From Okeania sp. KiyG1 (GTDB taxonomy: Bacteria > Cyanobacteriota > Cyanobacteriia > Cyanobacteriales > Microcoleaceae): DNA of 37,820 nucleotides. Under the pieces are notes generated by a model that was given only the letters and a program-made list of their open reading frames with translations, was not told where the DNA came from and made no database searches. Every line of letters starts with the position of its first letter. Within the stretch, counting starts at the first letter, position 1. The translations under genes were made by a program, and so were the position numbers. This document shows, in pieces, positions 27,560 through 36,917 of this stretch. The stretch is from assembly GCF_014132355.1 (NCBI RefSeq), contig NZ_BLZO01000146.1, positions 1 to 37,820 on the forward strand, written 5' to 3'.

Positions 27560-27576
27560 AATCGAAGTCAGGATAG

Positions 27577-28298
27577 TACCTGCTACTAGCTGCTATATAA
27601 TTGAAGTAGTGTATGAAAAAACGAATCAGGCACAAATACACTCAGCATATGTAGCCGGAATAGACTTAGGGATTGACAGTAAGGTAGCTCTATCTACAAA
27701 CAAGCCCGGTGTGAAACCTATGCTTGTGAATGGGAAGCCACTAAAAAGTGTCAATCAGCTTTACAACAAGCGTAAAGCCAAGCACCAAAGTCATCTCAAA
27801 GGCAACAGAAAAACTAGCCGTAAGATTGAGGCCTTAACCTATCACCGAAATCGTTTTGTCGAGAATTATATGCATAACACCAGTAAATTAGTTGTCAATT
27901 ATTTAGTGACTAATAATATTGGTACTGTAGTAATTGGAAAAAATGATAACTGGAAACAAGGTGCAAATATAGGCAAAAAAAACAACCAAAATTTTACCCA
28001 AATACCACATGATAAGTTAGTAAAGCAAATTACTTATAAATGTCAGCTAGCAGGAATCAAGGTGATTGAAACAGAGGAAAGCTATACAAGCAAAACATCT
28101 GCCGTTGACCTTGAGGAACCAATTAAACATGAAACTTATGTGGGAAAACGAGTCAAACGTGGCTTGTTTAGAAGTGCAACAGGTAAAGTAATTAATGCCG
28201 ACGTTAATGGTAGTCTTCAGATAATTAGAAAGAAATTCCCAGAGGCATTTACTGCCGAGGGAATAGTGAGCTGCGCCGAGAGCGCCAGTATTGGTTAA
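27577..28298 (+). pseudogene. tnpB: tnpB, 5'-truncated
   Basis: Begins inside the RuvC domain: VAGIDLGIDSKVALS (first Asp), VVIGKNDNWKQG, a Cys-less zinc-ribbon equivalent (EESYTSKTSAVDLEEP), KRVKRGLFRSATGKVINADV with the last Asp, and LQIIRKKFPEAF. The N-terminal third of TnpB is missing. The Cys-free ribbon and VIGKN block place it in a third TnpB lineage, different from the copies at 4702 and 14555. The position usually holding the catalytic Glu is not acidic here; some TnpB lineages place that residue elsewhere. The insertion removed the start of antitoxin copy f. Confidence 0.85.
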
Positions 28299-28744
28299 TC
28301 CAATATCAAGATATTAAGCTCAGATCGATTTTCTACAGTTTAGTTCGTACGGTAGGATTCAACTGAGATGGCCTAAACCTGAATCAAGAAGTCCCAAATC
28401 TGAACCGAGAGGTTTCAAACCTCAACTTCCTCAAAAGATGCGCTTAGGGCTTCTATAAAATAAATTTCAAAGGCTCTCTATTTCTGGAGAACCTCTTTAA
28501 TTATAATTGATAATAAAGTCAATAAAAACCAAATCGACTTATGCTTTAGTTTTAACTATTAGTATCCAATAGCATTTTTAGTATTAGTTTAAGTTCTAAT
28601 GAAATTGGTAATCTATCAATTTCTCTACATAGATTTAATAAAGGTTAAACATCTGATTTTCTCTGTAGATAAACTCCTTTCAACAAACTCCCTATTTAAC
28701 AGAGAAAATTGTATTAATAGCTTGGGCAAGAATCTCTTTAATTC
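28299..28744. other. tnpB right end, then decayed copy of the small hydrophobic gene
   Basis: About 28340-28430 (containing GAGGTTTCAAACCTC) is probably the right end of the tnpB element. 28471-28492 is a terminator-like hairpin copy. About 28560-28700 on the minus strand matches the C-terminal coding part of the small protein at 29888 (LPISLELKL and YLQRKSD still readable) with stops and frame changes. Confidence 0.6.
28471..28492 (-). terminator. Terminator-like hairpin, copy 1 (imperfect)
   Basis: GGCTCTCTATTTCTGGAGAACC, a diverged version of the repeated hairpin at 29481, 29801 and 30391. On the minus strand it follows the decayed small hydrophobic gene. Confidence 0.5.
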
Positions 28745-29152
28745 TTTTCCACATCTAACCAATTGTCTAAATTTATTCCCTCTACCCTAGGCATATCAGA
28801 ATCATTATAAACTAAAGTTAAATTATGAATAATTGCCGTTGCTGCAATGAGTATATCAGCATCTTGTATTAGCCTGCCTTTCCTTCTCAAATCTATGTGA
28901 ATTTCTGATGCTTGCTCAATGATTTCTAAATTGTCTAAGAACAAAATTGTAATTTATTGACAAAACTCATTAAACTTAGAGAGTTGTCTGGTAGCATTGA
29001 CATACAATAATCCTCTTTGAATTTTATAATAACTAATGCAACTGATAATATAGATATTATTCCAAAAATTTAACCTGCTTAAATTTATCAGTTGCTATTT
29101 TATTCTGTTTCAAAATTCAGTAACTAAATTTGTATCTAGTAGATAACTCACC
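28745..29152 (-). pseudogene. PIN-domain toxin, decayed (copy g)
   Basis: Opens with GTG then SYLLDTNLVTEF and a stop. The C-terminal part is readable as FLDNLEIIEQASEIHIDLRR followed by DADILIAATAIIHNL. Multiple lesions; clearly the same family as copy b. Confidence 0.75.
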
Positions 29153-29157
29153 TGATT

Positions 29158-29451
29158 TTATCTCCCTTCTACTACTGCATCAAAAATTTCTATTTGCTCT
29201 GGAGTAAAATCATTAAATATTGTCGATAATAGTTCAATTGACATTACGCCTCTAACTTTCTTTGTCAGTCTTTCATCATCTAGAGATATTACCATTTGAG
29301 GTGAAACTTTATCTAATAATGTCGAGAAAGTCTCAATGAGTTGATTTTTATCTAATTCTTGATAAATACTTTTGCTTTCCATTGCTTGGTCAATTGTTTC
29401 CTAAATTCGTTTAATTGCGGTATTTTTGTCTAGAGAAGCTTGAGTCATCAT
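29158..29451 (-). pseudogene. Antitoxin with premature stop (copy g)
   Basis: From ATGATG at 29451 (MTQASLDKNTAIKRI) a TAG replaces the usual Ser codon at about residue 17. The rest, from ETIDQAMESKSIYQELDKNQ to DAVVEGR, is open. An internal start at 29382 could give a shortened product. A Shine-Dalgarno AGGA is kept upstream. Confidence 0.7.
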
Positions 29452-29480
29452 ATCCTCCAATTATATAAAAAAATTTAAAA

Positions 29481-29502
29481 GGTTCCCTATTTCTAGAGAA
29501 CC
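29481..29502 (-). terminator. Terminator hairpin, copy 2
   Basis: GGTTCCCTATTTCTAGAGAACC; the arms GGTTC.CTA and TAGAGAACC pair, and on the minus strand TTTTAAATTT follows. The adjoining sequence to about 29610 repeats the DNA downstream of, and the last codons of, the small protein at 29888. Confidence 0.65.
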
Positions 29503-29613
29503 TCTTTAATTATAATTGATAATCAAGTCAATAGAAACCAAATCGACTTATCCTTGAGTTTGAACTTTTAGTATCCAATAGCATTTTTTAGTGTTAGTTT
29601 AAGTTCTAATGAA

Positions 29614-29633
29614 AGACGTTCCATGGAACGTCT
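29614..29633. repeat. Perfect 20 bp palindrome
   Basis: AGACGTTCCATGGAACGTCT, flanked by CTAC on one side. It is a dispersed cyanobacterial palindrome. It marks the exact point where the decayed copy of the small hydrophobic gene ends. Confidence 0.85.
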
Positions 29634-29800
29634 CTACAAGGTTTTGGTTGTGACAACGTGGTTTATAAATCTAAAAAGTGCTTTAGAAAAAAGTAAAATC
29701 AATTGCCTGATATTTCTTTCATTGTTAGCAAAAAGTTTAGCCAAGCTTGGTGTATTAACAAAAAAATGTAGGAGCCTGCTATTATAAAATAAATTTAAAA

Positions 29801-29822
29801 GGTTCTCTAGAAATAGAGAACC
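29801..29822 (-). terminator. Terminator of the small hydrophobic gene (copy 3, perfect)
   Basis: GGTTCTCTAGAAATAGAGAACC: perfect 9 bp arms with a 4-base loop, about 65 bases after the stop at 29888, followed on the minus strand by TTTTAAATTT. Intrinsic terminator. Confidence 0.75.
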
Positions 29823-29887
29823 TCTTTAATTATAATTGATAATCAAGTCAATAAAAACCAAATCGACTTATGCTTTAGTTTTAACTA

Positions 29888-30223
29888 TTAGTATCCAATA
29901 GCATTTTTTACTATTAGTTTAAGTTCTAATGAAATTGGTAAACCATTAATTTCTTTAGAGAGATTTGATAAAGGTTCACCATCGGATTTTCTCTGTAGAT
30001 AAACTCCTTTCAATAAAGCTTCTAACCCATACTTTGTCAGTGCATCTGATGCAAGTCCGATTATTCCCAAAAATACAACACCACCAATCATTCCACCCGG
30101 TCCTAACATTGCTAATGCTGCTGTAATTGCTGCAGCACCACTGAAACCTGTCGTTGCTATTGCAATTAAAAGTATAACACCAGGCAATCCTACACCTGCT
30201 ATCTTTCTTACAGCTTCATCCAT
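29888..30223 (-). CDS. Small hydrophobic two-helix membrane protein (111 aa)
   Basis: MDEAVRKIAGVGLPGVILLI starts a first hydrophobic helix (about 12-32). A Gly/Ala-rich second one follows (AAAITAALAMLGPGGMIGGV, about 33-58), then an amphipathic C-terminal half (LASDALTKYGLEALLKGVYL) and LPISLELKLIVKNA. I know the type only as small Gly-rich hydrophobic proteins of unknown function scattered in bacteria; a bacteriocin-like or membrane-active role is a guess. It has its own terminator. Two decayed partial copies (28560-28700 and 29500-29610) show that it has been duplicated in situ repeatedly. The start at 30223 is the only one that precedes the first helix. Confidence 0.7.
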   Translation of the reverse strand: MDEAVRKIAGVGLPGVILLIAIATTGFSGAAAITAALAMLGPGGMIGGVVFLGIIGLASDALTKYGLEALLKGVYLQRKSDGEPLSNLSKEINGLPISLELKLIVKNAIGY

Positions 30224-30557
30224 AACTATTTTTTCTTGTTATTAAGTAAATATTTTTCTTAGTGTAATTATAACTGTCTAAATATTTCCTCAGCAATAGT
30301 AAAATCACGGAAAATCAACTTATTTTTTATTAATAAAAATAAGAATCAATCCTGAAAAATACTCAAGGAAATTGCTATAAAAATTTAAAAGGTTCCCTAT
30401 TTCTAGAGAACCTCTTTAATGATAGTTGAAATTTTGAGATAGCTAATAGGCAAATATAGCACTACACACTGAAATTAAGATAACTATAAAACTTTACAGA
30501 TAATAAGCTTTAAAGTTTTAATTATAGCTGAGTGCTAAATGCCGATCACTATCAAAA
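30224..30557. other. Spacer between the small gene and tkt
   Basis: It holds the fourth copy of the repeated hairpin (30391-30412) and otherwise AT-rich sequence; the promoter of the small hydrophobic gene should be here. No gene. Confidence 0.6.
30391..30412 (-). terminator. Terminator hairpin, copy 4, downstream of tkt
   Basis: GGTTCCCTATTTCTAGAGAACC, same sequence as copy 2 and followed on the minus strand by TTTTAAATTT. It lies about 145 bases after the tkt stop, so it may now terminate tkt. Confidence 0.6.
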
Positions 30558-32576
30558 CTAACCTAATACTTCCTTAGCTTTAGCAACAATGTTATCAACA
30601 GTAAACCCAAACTTCTCGAGTACAACACCACCAGGAGCAGAAGCACCAAAAGTATCAACACTCAAAGTTGCACCTTCATCAGTCACATAACGATGCCAAC
30701 CAAAACTAACACCAGCTTCCACTGCCAAACGTTTCTTCACAGATGCAGGGAACACAGACTCCTTATAAGCTGCATCTTGCTCTTCAAATAATTCCCAACA
30801 TGGCATAGAAACCACCCGCACATTCTTACCTTCAGCACGGAGTTTTTCACCAGCTTCCACACACTGATAAGTTTCGCCACCAGTACCAATTAAGATAATA
30901 TCTGGAGTACCTTCGCTGTCACTAACAATATAAGCACCTTTAGCAACCGCATCAATAGAACTACCAGCTAAATTAGGCAAACCTTGACGAGACAATGCTA
31001 ATAGAGTAGGTTGAGGATGAGTTCCTTTAGCCTTTTCCACTGCAACCTTATACGCACCAGAAGTTTCATTACCATCCGCAGGACGCATCACAAGTAATTG
31101 TGGAATCAAACGTAAAGATGCAATATGCTCAACTGGTTGGTGAGTTGGTCCGTCTTCACCTAAAGCAATAGAGTCGTGAGTCATTACCCAAATAACACCA
31201 GCTTCCGCTAGAGCAGACAAACGGATGGAGTTACGCATATAGTCAGTGAACACCAAGAAAGTTGCACCATAAGGAATTAACCCAGAACCATGTAGAGCAA
31301 TACCATTACAAATTGCTCCCATACCATGTTCCCGCACACCAAAACGCATATTCCGGTTTTGATATTGACCTTTTTGGAAATCTCCCAAACCTTTGAGTAG
31401 AGTTTTGTTGGAAGGTGCCAAGTCAGCAGAACCACCAATTAATTCTGGTAAAACACCAGCTATAGCATTCAGTGTTGCACCAGACTGGTTACGAGTAGCA
31501 TCCTTCTTGCTTTCAGGAGTATATTTAGGTAGTGCATCTGCCCAACCTTCAGGTAATTTACCACTTACCATCCGCTCCAAAGTAGCTGCATCTTCAGGAT
31601 ATTTGGATTTATAGTCAGAGAAAAGCTTATCCCATTCTTCCTGATATTTTGCTCCTCGGTCAACTGCTTGGCGGAAATGACTCAGAGCATCCGCAGGAAC
31701 TTCAAATTCTGGATATTCCCAACCAAGATTTTTGCGAGTAGCTGCTACCTCATCGGGTCCCAGTGCTGCACCGTGAACATCGTGAGTATCAGCTTTATTC
31801 GGAGAACCATAACCAATAAGAGTGGTAACCTTAATCATAGAAGGTTTGTCAGTAACCGCTTTTGCTTTTTCAATAGCTTCAGCGATCGCGTCTAAGCCAG
31901 TATTACCATCAACAACGTGCTGAACGTGCCAACCATAAGCTTCAAAACGCTTACTTACATCTTCAGTAAAGGAAATATCTGTATGACCGTCAATGGAAAT
32001 GTGGTTATCATCATAGAAAGCAATTAACTTACCTAACCCCCAATGTCCAGCTAAGGAAGCAGCTTCACCAGAAATTCCTTCCATGTTACAACCATCACCC
32101 ATAATCACATAAGTGTAATGGTCAATTAGGTTACAGTCTGGCTTATTGAATGTAGCAGCTAAATGAGCTTCAGCAGCAGCTAATCCAACAGCATTAGCAA
32201 TACCTTGTCCAAGTGGCCCGGTAGTAACCTCGATACCTTCAGTGATGTGATTTTCTGGGTGGCCAGGAGTTTTAGAATCCCACTGACGGAATTGTTTAAT
32301 TTCCTCCATAGGTACGCTGTCAAAACCTGTGAGGTGCATAAGAGCGTAAAGTAACATACATCCGTGGCCTGCCGAGAGAACGAAGCGATCGCGATTTAAC
32401 CATTTAGGATTTTTGGGGTTAAAGCGCATGAACTTATCCCAGAGGACGAAGGCCATTGGTGCTGCACCCATGGGTAGTCCTGGATGGCCAGAGTTAGCCT
32501 TTTGAACTGCATCAATTGCTAAGAAGCGGATTGAGTTAATACAAAGTTCTTCGAGTGATTGAGTTGCAACAGCCAT
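30558..32576 (-). CDS. tkt: Transketolase
   Basis: 672 residues, full length. TPP-site residues are seen in [15 protein letters not shown] and [19 protein letters not shown], with the thiamine-binding DGC...N pattern ending [10 protein letters not shown]. The pyrimidine-binding domain carries [15 protein letters not shown], and the donor phosphate site is in [19 protein letters not shown]. It moves two-carbon units from ketose to aldose phosphates in the Calvin cycle and the oxidative pentose phosphate pathway; in cyanobacteria it is essential for regenerating ribulose-1,5-bisphosphate. In many cyanobacteria tkt directly follows fabF; here the two are on the same strand but separated by a plus-strand lipoxygenase and repeats. 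Start ATG at 32576 matches the usual N-terminus ([20 protein letters not shown]). Confidence 0.98.
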   Translation of the reverse strand: MAVATQSLEELCINSIRFLAIDAVQKANSGHPGLPMGAAPMAFVLWDKFMRFNPKNPKWLNRDRFVLSAGHGCMLLYALMHLTGFDSVPMEEIKQFRQWDSKTPGHPENHITEGIEVTTGPLGQGIANAVGLAAAEAHLAATFNKPDCNLIDHYTYVIMGDGCNMEGISGEAASLAGHWGLGKLIAFYDDNHISIDGHTDISFTEDVSKRFEAYGWHVQHVVDGNTGLDAIAEAIEKAKAVTDKPSMIKVTTLIGYGSPNKADTHDVHGAALGPDEVAATRKNLGWEYPEFEVPADALSHFRQAVDRGAKYQEEWDKLFSDYKSKYPEDAATLERMVSGKLPEGWADALPKYTPESKKDATRNQSGATLNAIAGVLPELIGGSADLAPSNKTLLKGLGDFQKGQYQNRNMRFGVREHGMGAICNGIALHGSGLIPYGATFLVFTDYMRNSIRLSALAEAGVIWVMTHDSIALGEDGPTHQPVEHIASLRLIPQLLVMRPADGNETSGAYKVAVEKAKGTHPQPTLLALSRQGLPNLAGSSIDAVAKGAYIVSDSEGTPDIILIGTGGETYQCVEAGEKLRAEGKNVRVVSMPCWELFEEQDAAYKESVFPASVKKRLAVEAGVSFGWHRYVTDEGATLSVDTFGASAPGGVVLEKFGFTVDNIVAKAKEVLG

Positions 32577-33375
32577 AGTTATCGTTTCTATATACTTAAT
32601 TGAATGTGTGAATGCCGGAGCGAATAAACCAGATATTTGTCTACAGTAATACTACAGTCATACTACTCTGGAATTGTTCTCAGGCCATATACATTACAGA
32701 TCATCTCATTGTAGGGATCTCTAGGCAAGGGAAGTTATCAAGTCATTTCAGTTATCAGTTATCAGTAGCTCTTACTTCAGCATAGAAGCTTGAAATAATG
32801 AATATTCTCTTTCTCTTGGTTGATTTGATCTGGCGCAGGTTTCCTCACCATCCCACCCTACGGGAAGCTGCTAAGATTGACCGCTTTTTATCCCCTTAAA
32901 AGAGCTATCCCTGATAAGGAACTCCTGAAACCCTTGTGGGAGGGTGGGGAGGAGGGGGAGGAGGGGGAGGAAAAATTCTGTCTACAGTTATCAAAAAATG
33001 TGTTTTTCAACACACTTTTCTCCCAAAAAGCCTTTTAGAGGTTATATCATAACCTGTCTATTTTGTCAATTTTTATGTTAAGAAAGATGTTTATAAAGCA
33101 TAGAGAGCAGGGCTAATTCTTTGTCGTCAGAGAATATTCATCAGAAATACATTTAATTGTGCAAATCTCCCCATCTCCCCATCTCCCCACATTCGTCACC
33201 TGGGAGGGGTTAGGGGTGGGTCCCCATCAATTTTTCTCTAGTGACAATAAATAGACCTTGCCTTAAAAGGGGCTATTTACCAAAATTTTTCGGTCAAAAA
33301 TTTTAAGGCCCTTATGAAGTTAAACTTATGGTGTGGAGTTTAGTCCTTATTGTTAGGTTAAGGATTCTTAACAGG
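32577..33375. other. Gene-free region with STRR repeats upstream of tkt
   Basis: TCAGTTATCAGTTATCAGT (32748-32766), a GGAGGGG array (about 32938-32971), reversed GGGGAGAT units (33166-33189) and the phrase GGGAGGGGTTAGGGGTGGGT (33203-33222). The tkt promoter would be here. No gene seen. Confidence 0.6.
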
Positions 33376-33484
33376 ACTTACGCACGAGGCACAAAAAAGT
33401 AGCGTTTGAGATTGCTTTCTGTTCCGGACTGCTCCGCAAACCCTGTAGATCGCTTCGGACGGAAATAGCTTTTACTGCGTAAGT
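33376..33484. mobile_element. MITE-like element with 9 bp terminal inverted repeats
   Basis: ACTTACGCA at 33376-33384 and TGCGTAAGT at 33476-33484 are perfect inverted repeats; the 109 bp between have no coding capacity and a GTTCCGGA/TCGGACGGAA-rich centre. No clear target duplication was seen. Confidence 0.55.
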
Positions 33485-33498
33485 CGTGATTATACTAA

Positions 33499-33647
33499 AA
33501 TAAGTGGCGTTGGTGAATCAAACTATGAATTAAGATATTTGGGCGAGCAGTAATCAATATCTGTAGGGACTTTGCATGCAACGTCCCTACCTATTCCCTA
33601 TTCCCTAAGCACGAAAATCATAGCTAAATTCACCAACGCCAAATAAG
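33499..33647. mobile_element. MITE-like element with 14 bp terminal inverted repeats and 6 bp target duplication
   Basis: TGGCGTTGGTGAAT (33505-33518) and ATTCACCAACGCCA (33628-33641) are perfect inverted repeats. They are flanked on both sides by AATAAG (33499-33504 and 33642-33647), as expected of a target-site duplication. Inside is a 28 bp near-palindrome (33563-33590) and CTATTCC repeats. It lies 31 bp before the lipoxygenase start. Confidence 0.65.
33563..33590. repeat. Dispersed 28 bp near-palindrome
   Basis: GTAGGGAC...GTCCCTAC with centre TTGCATGCAA, one mismatched pair. Same kind of intergenic palindrome as at 29614. Confidence 0.8.
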
Positions 33648-33678
33648 CCTCAATGTTTTCTAACGGAAGGAGCAAAAG

Positions 33679-35843
33679 ATGTCTGAAATCCAACTAGCAA
33701 ATTCTTTACCTAAAAATAGCGAAAAAAACACTGCCAGGAATCTAGTCAAATTGGCAGCTTTTTTAGTAGTTTTATACATCATAGAGCGTGACTACCCAGC
33801 TGAATATGAATATAATTACAGCTATCTCAATCCTCTGGCGATGACAAATGTACCAAAAAGCAAATTTTTAGAGAAAATCGTAGGTTTTCCTTTAATACAG
33901 CTACCTAAAGGCACATTTCCAACTCTGCAATGGCTGATCAAGGTAGTATTATCCCTGCTCAAAATATTCATAAATGAATCCCTTTCCAAAAATTCTGGCT
34001 TATCAAAAGCAAAGTCTTTTGAATGGACTAAATTATTTCCAATTAGTAATGATTTTGGCGACATCCCAAAGGAAAGTTTAAAAGATATAGTTGAGCAATT
34101 AAATTTAAACTTAGAAAAATTGACAAAGACCCGGAAATTGACGGCCAATGGCAAAAACTTTGTCAACAAAAATCTGCCGAGGAAAACCTTGTGCAAATAG
34201 TTGATAATGATTTTAAAGAAATTGAAAATAAATTATCTCAAATCCCCCAAGAAAAGATCGATGAGTTAGCATCTACTGGTGAAAAAACTTTATTAGACAA
34301 TCTTCAGAAAATAGTCAAATACAGTGCCAAACTAGCAGAAATAGCTGATGCTAATAAGCTTTCAACTTCAGATTCAACTGTAGAATTTTCTCCACAGTCT
34401 CCCACTCTTGATGATTACGACCAGCAATTCACAATTATCCGCAAACCGGCGATCGCCTATAACTTCCAACAAGACCTGATCTTTGCTTATTTACAAGTTG
34501 CTGGACCAAACCCCCTGGTAATTGAGCAATTCCAAGTCAGTGATTCTCGTTTACCAGTTACCGCAGAACAATATTCCCAAATTGCGGCCAAGTTTGGGTT
34601 TGCTGATTCACTGGAGGCAGCAATGGCAGACGATCGGCTTTACATTGCCGACTATGCGCTTTTGAATAGCTTGGTCAACGGTTCTTTTATTAGCCAAGAA
34701 TTAGAACAGCAAAAGTATATTGCTACTCCAGTAGCACTATTTGCCGTTCCACCTGCTGACAGTTGGTCTAGACCTTTATTTCCGGTTGCCATTAGTTATC
34801 AACGAACAGCCATTAGCACTGAATGGATTTTGTTTACGCCCCTAGATGGGGAATCTTGGATGACTGCTAAAAACATAGTCCAAATGACTGATTCTAACTA
34901 TCATGAACTCATCAGCCATTTAGGACGCACTCATTTAGTGGTGGAGCCTTTTATTGTCCCAACTAATCACTTACCCGAAGATCATTGTTTAAGAAAACTG
35001 TTGGTACCTCATTTCGAGGGGACTGTGCTGATCAATTATGGCGCTCATGCAATATTAGTTGCGCCTGGTGGTTCGGTAGACTCTCTATTAGCCAGCAGCG
35101 TCGGTGGCGATCAAGCTATGGCAGCTAAAGCTACACAAAGTTATTTGTTTAACTTTAATGAAATTTCATTTCCCCAAACTTTAGCCAATCGGCGTGTAAC
35201 TGATATTAACAAGTTACCAACCTATCCCTACCGAGATGACGGGTTACTGATTTGGAATGCCATTGAAATTTGGGTACGAGATTATTTCAGCATTTACTAC
35301 AGCAACGACTCAGCAGTTAAGAATGATACCTATTTACAAACTTGGGCATCAACATTAGTCTCTTTACAAGGGGGACGGTTGCAAAACTTTGGTGATGATG
35401 GACAAGGCAAATTTAACACCATAAATTGTTTAGTCAAAACAATCTCGACATTGATTTTTACAGCGAGCGCTCAACACGCAGCGGTGAACTTTTCTCAACA
35501 AGAAATGATGTACACGCCAGCATTCCCTTTGGCTCGCTATCTTCCAGCCCCAATAAATCCCCAAGATCCTGAGAGTTTCATCAAAGGTTTGCCTTCACTC
35601 ACTCAAGCTCAAAACCAGATTAATACGCTTTATTTACTTGGCTCTGTCTATTACACCCAGCTAGGTAAATATTCCCCATCAGCATTTCCAAATAATAATC
35701 AATTGCAAGCGGCTTTGAAGAAATTCCAGGACAATTTAAAAGCGGCTGAGACTACAATTAAAGAGCGAAATCGCAATGCTGACCGTTTAATGCCTTACGA
35801 GTTTTTACTACCTTCCCAAATTCCTCAAAGCATCAATATTTAG
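33679..35843 (+). CDS. Lipoxygenase (one frameshift in the N-terminal part)
   Basis: The first frame (33679-34200) starts MSEIQLANSLPKN after GGAAGGAG and ends out of frame. One base restored at the TT of 34120-34121 gives KDPEIDGQWQKLCQQKSAEE and joins the 34191 frame, so the full product is about 720 residues. The catalytic half is intact. Numbered in the 34191 frame it has H238-ELIS-H243-LGRT-H248 followed by EPFIVPTNHLP, H429 and N433 in SAQHAAVNF, and the C-terminal Ile550 (PQSINI). The expected iron ligands are H243, H248, H429, N433 and the Ile carboxylate. It adds O2 to polyunsaturated fatty acids to make hydroperoxides, the start of oxylipin pathways. There is no N-terminal PLAT motif that I can see. 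Whether it is functional depends on whether the missing base is real. Confidence 0.93.
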
Positions 35844-35844
35844 C

Positions 35845-35899
35845 ACCTTTGAAAAACCTAGCCAATCCTAGACATTTTTAGGAATTGTCTCTCAAAGGT
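35845..35899 (+). terminator. Stem-loop after the lipoxygenase
   Basis: ACCTTTGA (35845-35852) pairs with TCAAAGGT (35892-35899), enclosing a second pair CCTAGACA/TGTC. It starts two bases after the stop codon. No strong U-run, so an intrinsic terminator is likely but not certain. Confidence 0.4.
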
Positions 35900-36872
35900 T
35901 GCAGATTAAGTCTTAACTGACTATGTTGGCTGGTCACGACCACCATAAGTGAACTCCAGCTTATGTGCTGGTCGCTCTAAATTAAGGACAGCGTTAAAGT
36001 GCGCCCATCGGAAGTGGGTTTGATACCGATAGTGTTTAGAGCATGAACAAGCCTGGCCAACATAATCGAGGAACACTTTACTGAAAAGGACTAGACACCA
36101 CAATGTCTAATACTAATTACGTTTTCGCGACTAGATAAAAATAAAAAACCATTACAACCTTGCAAACCAACTGTAGCTCGTAGGTTGTTAAATTCTGGCA
36201 GAGCTGCTGTCTACAGATAGCAAAGTGGGGAAATGCGATCGCTTTCCATCAGGCTATTCATCTACTAGAGTTGTCGCTAAATAGAGGGAAAAAATCGCTC
36301 CCACCTAGACAGAGCAACAATTCCAATATATTTTAGCCTCCAATAGCTACAATGCTTATAGAATAAGGTTTTTGGAGATTTTTTAAGTTATAAAGCGACA
36401 AGTCTACTATATCCGCCTGAATATTTTGAGGTTACATTCCTCAAAGTATTAAGTTCTAAGCATTGGAAACTCCTAGATGACTTATATCATGTCCGGTTGA
36501 ACAGTTATAAATAAACTACTAAGGAGTCAGGAGTCAGGGGTGGGTTGACTCCTAAGTAATTAAGATTAATATCATACACGCGCCTTACCAACGCCAAGTC
36601 TTGAAATAGCAGTCAGCACCTCAGCGGTCAGCGGTCAGCTCTCAAGGCGTATGATGGGGTTTGAATCCCCCAGAACACGCACACCACTAATTTTTAAAAT
36701 AAGCGTGGGGACACCGAACCCGCCGATTTTAGCTGTTTGCGTAGCATCCCGCAGGGAAGCGCTGATAGCTTGTTAAAAAGCGTTTCCGTTCCGGAATCTC
36801 CGCAAACAGATACCATTATCTATGCACTACCTTTTTAGGCTGATAGCTGACAGCTAATAGCTAATAGCTAGT
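35900..36872. other. Gene-free region between lipoxygenase and fabF
   Basis: It contains short palindromes around 35930-35970 (CATAAG/CTTATG, GGTCGTGACC), a HIP1 site at about 36236, GGAGTCA heptamers (about 36522-36540) and the palindromic element at 36733-36809. A minus-strand open frame at 35921-36103 has no family features. No gene supported. Confidence 0.55.
36733..36809. repeat. Short palindromic element with 9 bp terminal inverted repeats
   Basis: CTGTTTGCG (36733-36741) and CGCAAACAG (36801-36809) are perfect inverted repeats around GCGTAGCATCCCGCAGGGAA and GTTCCGGA. The GTTCCGGA...CTCCGCAAA part is shared with the element at 33376-33484, so the two are related dispersed repeats. Confidence 0.6.
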
Positions 36873-36894
36873 AAAAAAGGGGGCTTGCGCCCCC
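36873..36894 (-). terminator. Intrinsic terminator of fabF
   Basis: On the minus strand GGGGGC-GCAA-GCCCCC is followed by TTTTTT: a 6 bp all-GC stem, 4-base loop and U-run, 24 bases after the fabF stop. The clearest intrinsic terminator in the window. Confidence 0.9.
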
Positions 36895-36917
36895 TAAATA
36901 ATTTCTAATCCTAACCT

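Noticed and set aside
31393-31895. Plus-strand frames opposite tkt
   Set aside because: Shadows of the transketolase gene.
35921-36103. Minus-strand 60-residue frame after the lipoxygenase
   Set aside because: No family features and it overlaps short palindromes; coding not supported.
36650-36700. tRNA-like T-arm (GGGGTTTGAATCCCC)
   Set aside because: The stem-loop resembles a T-arm, but no matching acceptor, anticodon or D arm could be built around it.
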